Below are positions 1-8,980 of a stretch of 64,000 nucleotides of DNA, one piece after another. The stretch lies in the NCBI GenBank assembly GCA_948470065.1, contig CAOKNO010000005.1, positions 1 through 64,000 on the forward strand. Reading direction: 5' to 3'. The translations under genes were made by a program, and so were the position numbers. How positions within the stretch are numbered: position 1 is the stretch's first letter; each line of letters begins with the position of its first letter. Origin of the DNA: an uncultured Eubacterium sp. (lineage in GTDB: Bacteria > Bacillota > Clostridia > Lachnospirales > Lachnospiraceae). Under the pieces are notes generated by a model. That model worked only from the letters and a program-made list of their open reading frames with translations, was not told the DNA's origin and made no database searches.

Positions 1-92
1 TCGGTAAAGTGGCGTATGCCCGTAAAACCGTTCTTTTCCGCATAATCCTCAAGCATTGCCTTCTGGTTGGATATGCTGTGGCTCTTTTGTAT
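1..92 (-). pseudogene. Serine recombinase fragment (cut by window edge)
   Basis: Read on the minus strand, this stretch encodes a piece resembling the N-terminal catalytic domain of large serine recombinases. Those proteins have a region where an S-I-x-N-Q segment is followed by a helix and then by GFT plus a short beta strand, and here I see SISNQKAMLEDYAEKNGFTG. A stop codon sits just upstream in frame (at 93-95) and no start or catalytic-serine region is visible, so the 5' end is missing. The rest would lie to the left of the window. It suggests that a transposon or conjugative element once bordered this region. The identification rests on about 30 residues only. Confidence 0.5.
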
Positions 93-150
93 TTATTTTG
101 ATTAAGAAATCTTTTATATTTTATAACTCCTGGTTCTGAGGACATTGTAC

Positions 151-1041
151 TCATTCCGGAAAAAAGAGCCGGATGCTTAGCTGGCTGCCTTCGTACCTTG
201 CAGAAATTGTGCCATGCATCCGCTCCATTAAGGCTTTGGCAATCGAAAGGCCTAAGCCTGTCGACTGCCATGCTGTTTCTACGGTATAAAAACGGTCAAA
301 CAGCCTTCCCACCTGCACTTCATCCAGGAGTGACGCCGTATTTTCAAATAGGATCTCGCCTGTATTCACTAAGGTAATACGCAAATCGCCATCACTATAC
401 TTAACGGCATTCTGGATTAGGTTCGAGAACACGCGCGAGAGGGAAGCTGCATCCAGCGTCCGGATCACCTTTGTTTCTGGAATCTGTACGATTGGCGTTA
501 TCCCTCTTTCATTCAGTTCGGTGTAACATGCGGCAATGCTTTCCTCTAACACACGGTTGACGCAAACTGGTTTTGCTTCTGCCTTTTGTTCCGCTGACAG
601 GATAATGGAATACCGGAAGACCTCTTCTGTCATCCCCTTGAGCAGCTCGGAACGGTTTTTTACCATGGCAAGATACCGTTTGGCGTTTCCTGCCAGCTCC
701 TCTTGTTCTAGTAAATCCAGATACCCGCAGATTGCCGTTAGGGGCGTCCGTAAATCATGCGAGATATTTGTAAGCGCTAACTTTAGCTGCGCATCCCCCT
801 GCTGGTAACGGTGGCGTTCTGTACGCATCCTGCTTAGCTGGGTATTGATGGCGTCCGCTAGGCCACGCATCTGCTTATCGCGGCTGGATAGATCGATCAG
901 CGTATTAGTATCAATTTCGAGCCGTTCGGTAAACGCGTCTTTGATTTCTTTTGCAGATTTTTGCATCAGATGGATTTTCACCAATAATAAAGCTACCACA
1001 GCCCATAGGACCACAATAGACGCCACAAGATAAAGCCCCAT
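151..1041 (-). CDS. Sensor histidine kinase, short-sensor type
   Basis: This 296-residue membrane kinase should autophosphorylate a histidine and pass the phosphate to the response regulator encoded at 2953-3624. One membrane segment lies at about residues 3-24, with almost no extracytoplasmic sensor. A HAMP-like linker follows, then the H-box around His95 (NISHDLRTPLTAI), an N-box (SNLIQNAVKYSDG) and a G-box (TGLGLSIAKAL). The start has a good AGGAGG site six bases upstream. It is the last gene of a unit running response regulator, ATPase, permease, kinase. Kinases with so little sensor domain often use a partner ABC transporter as the sensor, as in antimicrobial-peptide detoxification modules. 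That role is inferred from the neighbours. Confidence 0.9.
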   Translation of the reverse strand: MGLYLVASIVVLWAVVALLLVKIHLMQKSAKEIKDAFTERLEIDTNTLIDLSSRDKQMRGLADAINTQLSRMRTERHRYQQGDAQLKLALTNISHDLRTPLTAICGYLDLLEQEELAGNAKRYLAMVKNRSELLKGMTEEVFRYSIILSAEQKAEAKPVCVNRVLEESIAACYTELNERGITPIVQIPETKVIRTLDAASLSRVFSNLIQNAVKYSDGDLRITLVNTGEILFENTASLLDEVQVGRLFDRFYTVETAWQSTGLGLSIAKALMERMHGTISARYEGSQLSIRLFFPE

Positions 1042-1050
1042 AACAACCTC

Positions 1051-1881
1051 CTATTTCAGATTCTTCTTCTGGAACGCGGCCATCCCTCCTATCGTTACAA
1101 AAACTGTGATCGCAGCAGAAGATAGGAGCATACGGATGGGATTTGCAGCCTTAAGTTCCCAGATGGAAATCCCCTGCCCGGTCGGCAAGAAATCTAAGAT
1201 AAATTCATAGACCGCCCGTTTTGTGCCGGAAACATAGGCGGGGTTCGGGACAGGATCCGTCATATCCATCCCATTTGCCGTAACGAGGATTTCGTTTGTG
1301 AGCTCTGGCTGGCCCAGGGCATTGTATATCGTGCCGGCATAAAGCAGGAGCCCGAAAAAGAACAAAATAGAAATTGCAACCGTAACCGCTTTATTGGACG
1401 ACTGCATTGCGATAAACGTAAAAATAGCAGAAAACGACGCCACGCAGAACACGACAGCCAAAAGGTACAAGAGAAGCTGCGAAGCATCCATAGCAAATAC
1501 CCCCAGGGCAGGAATGGCAACCAATGCCCCAACGAGCCATACCGACAGGATAAGCGCCGTAGCAAAAAATGACAAGACGGCGTTCGTAAGGTAAATGGCA
1601 GCTCTGGTATGGCCAGATACAATCTTATTGCGGATTGTCCCATCACTGTACTCTGTGCCAAGGAACATGCTGCTGAACAATGCGCAGAACGCGCCGATTA
1701 CCATAGCAACGTGGAAATAATAGGAATCAATGCGGACGTTATACTCTTGCATGGAATGGGTTGCCTGCCTGCACCCATTTATCATATATACCATGGTATA
1801 TAACAGCATCGCCCCCATGCAAATCCAAAAGACCTTATCCTTCCAAAGGCGGGACATCCCCGCAGACAGTAGCTTACGCAT
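1051..1881 (-). CDS. ABC-2 type transporter permease
   Basis: This is a polytopic membrane protein of about 276 residues with six likely membrane helices. It has the N-terminal cytoplasmic stretch and the large first outer loop usual for ABC-2 permeases (the segment around LFSSMFLGTEYSDGTIRNK is typical). It would pair with the ATPase of the preceding gene, with which it overlaps by eight bases, so the two are likely translationally coupled. I chose the ATG at 1881 because a GGGAGG site sits at correct spacing before it; a GTG nine bases upstream is too close to that site. The substrate is not shown by the sequence. By context it may move or respond to a peptide antibiotic. Confidence 0.85.
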   Translation of the reverse strand: MRKLLSAGMSRLWKDKVFWICMGAMLLYTMVYMINGCRQATHSMQEYNVRIDSYYFHVAMVIGAFCALFSSMFLGTEYSDGTIRNKIVSGHTRAAIYLTNAVLSFFATALILSVWLVGALVAIPALGVFAMDASQLLLYLLAVVFCVASFSAIFTFIAMQSSNKAVTVAISILFFFGLLLYAGTIYNALGQPELTNEILVTANGMDMTDPVPNPAYVSGTKRAVYEFILDFLPTGQGISIWELKAANPIRMLLSSAAITVFVTIGGMAAFQKKNLK

Positions 1882-2788
1882 GCTTTTCACCTCCCACCAA
1901 ACCGATATAATAGCTTTCTAGGCTTTCGCCGCGCTCTTGCATGGAAGATACTTCGCAGCCTTTTTCTGCCAAAGCGGCTGTTAGCTGCGATACATTTATC
2001 TTGGCAAATACGTCTGCCGCCGTACCGTCAAGGATCTTGTAATCCACTTCCATCTGATCCAATACGCAGGCAAGCGCTTTGGTATTGCTCACCTCCATAC
2101 GGACGCACTTCCTACATGCTGCTTCTAGCTCTTCTGCGCCCACTTCCTTTACCATACGCCCACTGTCAATAAAACCGTAATGTGTCGCAAGCTTGGACAG
2201 TTCTTCTAGGATATGGCTTGAAATCAAGACCGTAATCTGATGCTCATGGTTCAGCTTTAAGATCAATTCCCTGATTTCAATCATACCTTGCGGATCCAGG
2301 CCGTTTGCAGGCTCATCCAGAACCAGGAAATCGGGGCTGCCTACAAGCGCTACCGCGATCCCCAGCCTCTGCCGCATACCGAGTGAAAAATGCCTCGCTT
2401 TCTTCTTCCCAACGCCGGAAAGACCTACAAGCGCCAAGAGATCGGACAGCCCTTCCAAGGACGGAAGGCCCAGGATACGGTACTGCTGCCTGAGATTATC
2501 CGCTGCATCCATATCCAGATAGATGGACGGCGTCTCAACGACCGCCCCCATCCTCCTGCGTGATTTCACAATCCCTTTCTCCGTATTCTTCCTGCCATAC
2601 AGCGTATACCCGCCGGACGTAGGCTCCTGAAGCCCGCAGATCAGACGTATCAGGGTTGTTTTCCCTGCGCCGTTTTTCCCTACGAAGCCATAGATTGCAC
2701 CTTTCGGGACGTGCATAGACAACCCTTCTAACGCCTGGAACTTGTTATAACGTTTGCCCAGAGCATCTGTTGTTAGGACGTAATCCAT
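1874..2788 (-). CDS. ABC transporter ATP-binding protein
   Basis: This is a cytoplasmic ATPase of about 304 residues, with Walker A (GKNGAGKTT), signature (FSLGMRQRLGIA), Walker B (FLVLDEPANGLDP) and an H-loop (ISSHILEEL). The sequence is of the BcrA/drug-exporter type, with a C-terminal alpha/beta extension after about residue 220. The ATG at 2788 follows AAAGGAG; a longer frame begins with an unsupported TTG at 2836. It energises the permease encoded next. The 164-bp gap before it carries a repeated response-regulator-type operator, so the transporter and kinase probably have their own inducible promoter. Confidence 0.92.
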   Translation of the reverse strand: MDYVLTTDALGKRYNKFQALEGLSMHVPKGAIYGFVGKNGAGKTTLIRLICGLQEPTSGGYTLYGRKNTEKGIVKSRRRMGAVVETPSIYLDMDAADNLRQQYRILGLPSLEGLSDLLALVGLSGVGKKKARHFSLGMRQRLGIAVALVGSPDFLVLDEPANGLDPQGMIEIRELILKLNHEHQITVLISSHILEELSKLATHYGFIDSGRMVKEVGAEELEAACRKCVRMEVSNTKALACVLDQMEVDYKILDGTAADVFAKINVSQLTAALAEKGCEVSSMQERGESLESYYIGLVGGEKHA

Positions 2789-2888
2789 AAGACCAATCTC
2801 CTTTCTTCCCGGTAATTGCCGCTCGAAATTCCACAATTACCGATCCATACCATATTTTTTCTGTTCCATGGTATCTTATCAAATAACG

Positions 2889-2928
2889 GTAAAGAAACTG
2901 GTAAAGGAAAACGTAAAGAAACCGTAAA
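2889..2928 (-). promoter_or_regulatory. Four TTTAC direct repeats, likely response-regulator operator
   Basis: On the minus strand TTTAC occurs four times with spacings of 11, 12 and 12 bases (plus-strand GTAAA at 2889, 2901, 2913 and 2924). The longer unit GTTTCTTTAC occurs twice, 24 bases apart. Direct repeats at one-turn spacing are the usual binding site of OmpR-family regulators. The array sits between the response regulator gene and the ATPase gene. A 7-bp inverted repeat, ATACCAT/ATGGTAT (2847-2853 and 2868-2874), lies between the array and the start codon. I could not fix the -10 box. Confidence 0.6.
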
Positions 2929-2952
2929 AATGATAATGTCTTTGCTGCAGGC

Positions 2953-3624
2953 TTATCCTGCCCGCAAGAGAAACCCGATCCCCCAGACTGCTTCGATATA
3001 GTCCTTGCCATTGCCCTCCCGCAGCTTCTTGCGCAGGTTGCTGATATGCATTTTCAGGGAACTTTCGGTACAGTCCGGCGTATCTTCGCTGATATGGTCT
3101 AATAAGAACGATTTCGTAACGACTTGCCCAGGGTTCTGCAGAAGAATTTTGAGGATTGCGTACTCCGTCCTAGTCAGCTTTGCCTTTTGCGGACCAATGG
3201 TTACAATGTGCGTATCCGTATCCAGCATAATTTCATCAAAGGACAAAAAACGTTCTTTGGGGGCAGCGCTTGCATTCCTGAGATGGACCGATATCCGGGC
3301 TAACAATTCCTTCATATGGAACGGCTTCGTCACATAATCGACCGCCCCTCCGAGCAAAAGCCCAACCTTACTGTCAACATCGGCTTTTGCGCTTATCACG
3401 ATCACTGGCATCCCTGTGATCTTAGCAAGCACCTCTTCTCCGTCCAGGCCCGGAAGCATCAAATCCAGCAGGACAAGATCCGGCCTTCCTGAAACGGCAT
3501 ACAAGGCTTCTGTCCCGGAATACGCGCGGACCACGCCATATCCCTCTTTCAAAAGCGCTTCTTCAAGCATATCCCCAATGTATACGTCATCTTCCACAAT
3601 CAATATCTTTTTCTTGTTATCCAT
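2953..3624 (-). CDS. OmpR-family response regulator
   Basis: The protein is 223 residues from the ATG at 3624. Its N-terminal receiver domain has the acidic pair in KILIVEDD, the phospho-acceptor Asp in LVLLDLMLPGLDG, and the conserved Lys in VTKPFH. The C-terminal half is a winged-helix DNA-binding domain (LTRTEYAILKILLQNPGQVV). The start codon overlaps the end of the LacI-type gene by eight bases, so the two are likely coupled. It is expected to receive phosphate from the kinase at 151-1041 and to bind the TTTAC array just downstream of its own gene, switching on the transporter. Confidence 0.92.
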   Translation of the reverse strand: MDNKKKILIVEDDVYIGDMLEEALLKEGYGVVRAYSGTEALYAVSGRPDLVLLDLMLPGLDGEEVLAKITGMPVIVISAKADVDSKVGLLLGGAVDYVTKPFHMKELLARISVHLRNASAAPKERFLSFDEIMLDTDTHIVTIGPQKAKLTRTEYAILKILLQNPGQVVTKSFLLDHISEDTPDCTESSLKMHISNLRKKLREGNGKDYIEAVWGIGFLLRAG

Positions 3625-4669
3625 CTTTCTCAGGCGCACCTCCAATGGACGGCCGTTCGACAAACGTACATTTTAAGCTAATCAATTCCGGCGTATCTTC
3701 CAGGGAAATCCCTTTCTCAATCCTATAAAGGACCATCTCCGCCGCCTTCCGCCCAATCTCGCTTAACGGCAAAGCCATCGTCGCCAGTTCCGGGTTAAAC
3801 GCCTTTGCAATTTCCCTGTCGTCAAACCCCACCAGCGCAATGTCCTTCCCCACTTGCAGGTAATTCCCATGGGCAAAATCATACACCCCCGCCGCCATTA
3901 CGTCGTTCATGGAAAAGATCGCCCTTACGCCTTGCTTGTAAAGCTTCTCACATGCCTCATACCCGCTTTCCCTGGACCAATCCCCTGGCATAACATGATC
4001 CGGGTTATAGAGGATGCCGTTCTGGTAAAGCGCCTTTTGATACCCCAGCATCCGCCGCGCCGTATGGATACTCTCGCTCTCCCCCTGGATAATGCCAATC
4101 CTCTTGTGGCCGCGGGCAATCAAATGGCTGGTGGCGTCAAAACCTCCTTGCTCATCGTCGTATGTAACGGATGGGATCCGTTTCTCCCCGGCATACCCAT
4201 ACGCCATCACAATCGGCACATGGAGATCGGCAGGGATGCTCTTAATCTTACGGCTGTGGGCGCCTATATAGATAAAGCCCTCCACGCGCCTGCTCTGCAT
4301 GACCTGGAACTCACGTTCCACCTCACGGTAGTACTCCTCATTGTGGTAAAAGGCATTCTTGAACTTCTTGTACAGCCTAAGGTTCCCTAGGATAAACGTA
4401 TATCCCCATGCGTCCAGGCATTCATTGATCCCATCGACAATATCGACACAGTTAAATACTGTTAAATCCTCGGTAATCACGCCGATCGTCCTGGTTCCAT
4501 GCTGTTTCAGGTTCTTAGCAAGCAGGTTCGGGACATACCCTATCTCTTTTGCAGTATCCAGCACTTTCTTCTTTGTCTTTTCTCCTACCCTACCCTTTCC
4601 ATTTAAAACATTTGATACGGTTGCGACAGACACGCCGCATGCCTTCGCAACCTCCTTGATCGTTACCAT
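3617..4669 (-). CDS. LacI-family transcriptional regulator
   Basis: This 350-residue repressor has an N-terminal LacI helix-turn-helix and hinge (VTIKEVAKACGVSVATVSNV, then a hinge ending near residue 60) and a periplasmic-binding-protein-like ligand domain (RTIGVITEDL, then the inducer-cleft motif GFDDREIAKAFNPELAT). The insert around LYKKFKNAFYHNEEYYREVE is longer than usual. It starts 24 bases after the end of clpX and overlaps the response regulator, so it could be co-transcribed with either. No sugar genes flank it, so its ligand cannot be guessed from context. Confidence 0.9.
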   Translation of the reverse strand: MVTIKEVAKACGVSVATVSNVLNGKGRVGEKTKKKVLDTAKEIGYVPNLLAKNLKQHGTRTIGVITEDLTVFNCVDIVDGINECLDAWGYTFILGNLRLYKKFKNAFYHNEEYYREVEREFQVMQSRRVEGFIYIGAHSRKIKSIPADLHVPIVMAYGYAGEKRIPSVTYDDEQGGFDATSHLIARGHKRIGIIQGESESIHTARRMLGYQKALYQNGILYNPDHVMPGDWSRESGYEACEKLYKQGVRAIFSMNDVMAAGVYDFAHGNYLQVGKDIALVGFDDREIAKAFNPELATMALPLSEIGRKAAEMVLYRIEKGISLEDTPELISLKCTFVERPSIGGAPEKDG

Positions 4670-4693
4670 AAGAATATCCCCCTATTTCCTTTC

Positions 4694-6253
4694 CTAGACC
4701 GATCTTCCTTCTCTTAGCTGTAAGTCCCTCATGTTGATGATTGGCCCTCCTGTCTTTTCGATGTAATCTTTTGTAATCGTCACCATCCCAATATTGTCGT
4801 CTTTCGGGATCTCGTACATAATATCCAGCATAAACTCTTCGATCACCGCGCGTAACGCTCTGGCTCCTACATCCTTTTCCTTCGCCTTCCTGGCAATGGC
4901 ATATAAGGCTTCTTCCTCAAATTCCAATTTGACCTCATCCATAGAGAGAAGCTTCTGGTATTGCTTGATAATCGCATTCTTAGGCTCTGTCAGGATCTTC
5001 ACAAGCATATCCTCGGTCAGGGCGTCTAATGCAAATACGACCGGAAGGCGCCCTAAAAACTCTGGGATCATGCCGTATTTACGGATATCCTCCACTTCGA
5101 CCTTGTGCAGGATATCTTCATCCTTATCATATTTGTCCTTTAGGTCCGCATGGAACCCCATGGACGACTGCTTGTTCAGCCGCTCCTTGATCACATCCGC
5201 CAGATCTGGGAATGCGCCGCCGCAGATAAACAAAATATCCCTGGTATTGACCGTAGCAAGCGGCACCATGGCGTTCTTACTGTTCGCGCCGACCGGAACC
5301 TCGATTTCCGCCCCTTCTAAAAGCTTTAGCATCCCCTGCTGCACGCTTTCCCCGCTCACATCGCGCTGATGGGTGTTTTTCTTCTTGGCAATCTTATCGA
5401 TCTCGTCAATAAAGATAATCCCATGTTCCGCCCGTTCCACATCGTTCCCAGCGGCCGCCAGCAGCTTAGATACCACGCTTTCGATATCGTCCCCAATATA
5501 CCCTGCCTCTGTCAGCGACGTAGCGTCGGCAATCGCAAGCGGCACGTCCAAAAGCTTTGCCAGCGTCTTCACCATATACGTCTTCCCACTTCCCGTAGGC
5601 CCTACCATAAGCATATTGGATTTCTCGATTTCTACCCCATCCTTGGTATCGCTCCCGACCCGCTTATAGTGGTTGTAAACGGCTACCGCCATCACCTTCT
5701 TGGCATGTTCTTGCCCTACGACATACTCATCCAAGCTTTCTTTGACTTTATGCGGCGCCGGGATGGACTTAATGTCAAAGGTAGGCTTTACTTCTTCCTC
5801 TTCCTTCGCCTTTTTCTTCTTTAGCTTCTTGCTTTTCGGCATAGCGCCCATATTCTGGAGATCTGACAAGTTAATCATACTGATATTCGGCATGTTCCCA
5901 AAGCTGCTCATATCTCCCATCGGGAACCCGATATGGTTCATACTGTCAAATGTCTTCTGCATACAGTCTGGGCAAATGCTGATATCGTTCGGGATCTGGA
6001 TCATCTTCCCAGCCTTGCTCTCCGGGCGGTGGCAGATAAAGCAGACAGGCTCATACTCATTCTCCTCGCTGTCCGTATCATCCGTATCTTCCGTATCTTT
6101 GCCGCCTTCTTCCCCAAATCCTTCCGTATCGTCAAACCAATCTACCTCTTTAAAATCCCTGGATTCCTGAAACGATCCAGAGCCGTCCGTATCATCCTCC
6201 TCCACAAGCACTTCCCGGAAATCTATATCATCAAAATTGCCTTTATCATTCAT
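4694..6253 (-). CDS. clpX: ClpX-like AAA+ unfoldase with acidic N-terminal extension
   Basis: The protein is 519 residues from the ATG at 6253, which has an AGGAG site; typical ClpX is about 420. Residues 1-70 are very acidic. Next comes a ClpX-type zinc module with Cys71, Cys74, Cys94 and Cys97, then a Met/Asn-rich and a Lys-rich linker. The AAA+ core has Walker A GPTGSGKT (218-225), pore loop GYIG (251-254), Walker B FIDE (281-284), MGF (365-367) at the place of the ClpP-binding IGF tripeptide, and sensor-2 GAR (463-465). It should unfold substrates and feed ClpP. No clpP or tig is adjacent, so it may be a second ClpX beside the canonical one. Confidence 0.88.
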   Translation of the reverse strand: MNDKGNFDDIDFREVLVEEDDTDGSGSFQESRDFKEVDWFDDTEGFGEEGGKDTEDTDDTDSEENEYEPVCFICHRPESKAGKMIQIPNDISICPDCMQKTFDSMNHIGFPMGDMSSFGNMPNISMINLSDLQNMGAMPKSKKLKKKKAKEEEEVKPTFDIKSIPAPHKVKESLDEYVVGQEHAKKVMAVAVYNHYKRVGSDTKDGVEIEKSNMLMVGPTGSGKTYMVKTLAKLLDVPLAIADATSLTEAGYIGDDIESVVSKLLAAAGNDVERAEHGIIFIDEIDKIAKKKNTHQRDVSGESVQQGMLKLLEGAEIEVPVGANSKNAMVPLATVNTRDILFICGGAFPDLADVIKERLNKQSSMGFHADLKDKYDKDEDILHKVEVEDIRKYGMIPEFLGRLPVVFALDALTEDMLVKILTEPKNAIIKQYQKLLSMDEVKLEFEEEALYAIARKAKEKDVGARALRAVIEEFMLDIMYEIPKDDNIGMVTITKDYIEKTGGPIINMRDLQLREGRSV

Positions 6254-6314
6254 TCTTGGAATCTCCTTTTCCCACTCTTCCCATTTTTTATTTGCAAAAT
6301 ACCACACTATTTTT

Positions 6315-6343
6315 ATTATAGTGCAAGAAACAACAGAGCACAA
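6315..6343 (-). promoter_or_regulatory. Promoter of the clpX-like gene
   Basis: On the minus strand there is TTGTGC, a 17-base spacer, then TATAAT, ending about 60 bases before the clpX start codon. A perfect -10 box and ideal spacing support a sigma-A promoter. Confidence 0.65.
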
Positions 6344-6392
6344 CCGATTTTTCGATCGTTTCTCGAATTTTAAGGTTCCATTTCCCAACGCC

Positions 6393-7565
6393 CTAATACC
6401 CATAGAAATAGTTATACCCACAGAACCTCTGGGCGATGGGATCGTAATAGACCCCAATCGTATTTTCCCCTTGCATCAACAGCAAGATCATTTCACCCAA
6501 ATCCACAATTTGATACGAAAAGCCTGGCGTGGCATTCTCCACGCTTTCCTCCGAAGCGTCTGGAAACGCTGTATTCCCATCTATTTCAAGCGCCGTTCCA
6601 GTTTCGGCATCTACAACCCCACTGGCCGCGCTCTTTTTTCCGTCCCCGCTCCCAGATATCTCTTCTTGGGAATTGCCAGCGTCCTCCTTCGCTTCTATCT
6701 CGCTCGCCTCATAAGCATCCGCCTCATTGGAATCGATATTGCTCTCCTTCACCAAATCCCACATGATTTCGGCTGTCGAGATCCGCCCTACGAGTATGTC
6801 GTCCAAAAACCGCAGGCTCTCCAAGTAGCAATTGATCCGTTCCCCGTCCGGCCCAAACAAGGTCACATCGCCCAATTCATATACAAACACCATGTATTGG
6901 TAGTAATCCTCCAGCCGGGTTTCTTCCTCCTTCAACAGATCCACCAGCTTTGCTTTCCCTGCCTCCCAAATACCCTTGTTGCATTCCCCAGACCGCTTTT
7001 CTGCACATAGGAAGCTGATAATGCTGTCATTCCTCATGGCAATCCTCACTTGATACTGCGTTTGCTCCAGTTCCAGGGAATCCTGGTAAAAATAGAGGGT
7101 TCCGGCAACAGAATTTTCCACAATCCGTATGTCGTCCATGATGGTACTGTTCTTTGCGCCATAAACGCCTTCTAGCTCGCCAACCGATACCCCTGCCTGA
7201 TAGGCAATCAGTTCCTCCAGACAAATATTCTGCCATGCCTTCATTTCCGTTTCGTCTATTTCCCCAAACTCGTTTATCGACAAATTATACTGAAAAAATG
7301 GATGTAGCATATTTCCCCACGCGTCTTTGTTATCCCACCCTTTTTTTGCTTTCTTGCCAGGGTAATAATTCCATGGGAACAATTCAATGTCCTCTTCTAT
7401 TTTGCCATAAAAAATATTTGAGCTGGTATCTTCAAAACTCGTTTCTTCAATTATAGCTTCGTTCTCTAAGACTTTCTTGCCGCTTTCCATAATCACAATG
7501 TACCCAGCCCACAAGATACAGGCTGCAAAGAGGAAGGTTAAGAAATAGGATTTCACCTTATGCAT
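6393..7565 (-). CDS. Exported hypothetical protein linked to a two-component system
   Basis: I do not recognise this 390-residue protein. Residues 7-27 form a signal anchor or uncleaved signal peptide. The rest is predicted extracytoplasmic and acidic, with a low-complexity Ser/Glu/Ala stretch at about 285-345 and an aromatic C-terminus (RFCGYNYFYGY). Its start overlaps the histidine kinase stop by eight bases and has an AGGAGG site, so it belongs to the operon response regulator, kinase, this protein. Third genes in such operons often tune the kinase from outside the membrane. That role here is inference. Confidence 0.75.
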   Translation of the reverse strand: MHKVKSYFLTFLFAACILWAGYIVIMESGKKVLENEAIIEETSFEDTSSNIFYGKIEEDIELFPWNYYPGKKAKKGWDNKDAWGNMLHPFFQYNLSINEFGEIDETEMKAWQNICLEELIAYQAGVSVGELEGVYGAKNSTIMDDIRIVENSVAGTLYFYQDSLELEQTQYQVRIAMRNDSIISFLCAEKRSGECNKGIWEAGKAKLVDLLKEEETRLEDYYQYMVFVYELGDVTLFGPDGERINCYLESLRFLDDILVGRISTAEIMWDLVKESNIDSNEADAYEASEIEAKEDAGNSQEEISGSGDGKKSAASGVVDAETGTALEIDGNTAFPDASEESVENATPGFSYQIVDLGEMILLLMQGENTIGVYYDPIAQRFCGYNYFYGY

Positions 7566-8976
7566 GGAGTTCCCCTCCTTTCATACGGATCAACACGCTT
7601 GTCCCTTCCCCCGGCCGGCTTTCAAACTGCATTGTCCCACGGTGGTAAGCAACAATTTCCGCGCAAAGCGCAAGCCCAAGGCCAGCGCCTCCGCTCGCGC
7701 GGCTTCTGGCTTTGTCCACCATATAGAATGCCTGGGTAATCTTTTCAATCTCCGCTTCTGGGATGCCGACCCCTTCGTCCGTCACCTGGATGAAGAACTC
7801 CTCCCCCTCAAAGCGCCCCCTCACCTGGATCTGGCCACCCTCTTTGGATGCCTTTATCCCATTGTCTACCAGGTTATAAAGCAAGGATTTGAACAGCTCC
7901 TTGTCCACATTCAGCAATCCTGGTTCTGATTCGCATGAAAATAAAATCTTATGGCTTTTGGCTATGATATGGAGCGATACGCCGATTTCGGCAAAAAGCT
8001 GCTTCATATCTTCCTGCTTCCATTCCAGCTCTCCTTCCCCTACCGTAATCAGTTCCATCAGCTTCCCGGACAGCGTGCGCATACGGCTGGCTTCTTCCTT
8101 GATAATCCCCGCATATTCTATCCTGTGTTCCTCTGAAATATCCTTTTTAATCAAGAGCAGATCGGAAAACCCAAGAATCGACGTCAGCGGCGTCTTCATT
8201 TCATGGGAAAGGTTATCAATAAAATGCTTCCTGTCCTCCGCCACTGCCTCAAGCGCCCTTACGTTCCTCTCTACCGCCCGTGCCATCCGGTTCATATTTT
8301 GCGCAAGCTCGGATAATTCATCATGCCCCCGCTCCGGGATCCGCTTTTCATAGCTGCCCTGGGCAATCGCCCTTGTCCCCGCATTGATTTTCTGCAAAGG
8401 AAGCATCAGCATCTTTACCACAATCAAAAGGATGAACGCAATCCCGATCGCGCACCCCATACTGATTGCTAGGATCTGCCTCAGCATGTCCTCATGGATA
8501 TCCACCACATCGGAAATATCGTTTTCCGTCACGATATAATACGTCTTCCCTTCCATGTTTTCCGCAGACGCAGTATAGAGCTGATGCCCGCTTACCTGCA
8601 TATAACTCTTCTGGTTGTCTTCCTGGACAGCTTCTAACAGCCCCTTCGGCAGTATCATTTCCTTATTCGCATAGACCTGTTCCCCCTGGGTATTGCAGAA
8701 CTGGATCCCACTCTCCCGCTTCGCGGATCCAAAGGTTTCTTCCATATAGCCCTTCAATGTCCCTTCGTCCAATACAACCGCATTTTCACGCAGCCGTTCC
8801 GTAACCATCATACTTTTAAAGCTGGTAACCACAAATTCATGCTCGCTGTATACCCCCTGCTTGCGCTGCCCCAAAGCCAGGGAAAAACTATTTTTCAATA
8901 GCAAAATACTGGTCATGCTTACTGCTAGCATCACCAGTACCAACGTGTATAAGAATATTTTCTGCCAAAGCCTCAT
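7558..8976 (-). CDS. Sensor histidine kinase with extracytoplasmic sensor domain
   Basis: This 472-residue kinase has two membrane segments (about 7-28 and 166-190) around an extracytoplasmic domain of roughly 140 residues that looks like a Cache/PAS-type sensor. A HAMP domain follows (PLQKINAGTRAIAQGSYEKR), then the H-box in FIDNLSHEMKTPLTSILGF, an N-box (YNLVDNGIKASKEGG), and G1/G2 boxes (VTDEGVGI, GGAGLGLAL). It is encoded directly after the response regulator at 8981-9643, which should be its partner, and before the exported protein at 6393-7565. The signal sensed is unknown. Confidence 0.93.
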   Translation of the reverse strand: MRLWQKIFLYTLVLVMLAVSMTSILLLKNSFSLALGQRKQGVYSEHEFVVTSFKSMMVTERLRENAVVLDEGTLKGYMEETFGSAKRESGIQFCNTQGEQVYANKEMILPKGLLEAVQEDNQKSYMQVSGHQLYTASAENMEGKTYYIVTENDISDVVDIHEDMLRQILAISMGCAIGIAFILLIVVKMLMLPLQKINAGTRAIAQGSYEKRIPERGHDELSELAQNMNRMARAVERNVRALEAVAEDRKHFIDNLSHEMKTPLTSILGFSDLLLIKKDISEEHRIEYAGIIKEEASRMRTLSGKLMELITVGEGELEWKQEDMKQLFAEIGVSLHIIAKSHKILFSCESEPGLLNVDKELFKSLLYNLVDNGIKASKEGGQIQVRGRFEGEEFFIQVTDEGVGIPEAEIEKITQAFYMVDKARSRASGGAGLGLALCAEIVAYHRGTMQFESRPGEGTSVLIRMKGGELHA

Positions 8977-8980
8977 ATCC

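Noticed and set aside
6254..6457. Longer ClpX start at 6457
   Set aside because: The extension covers the promoter and has no ribosome site; the ATG at 6253 has AGGAG at correct spacing.
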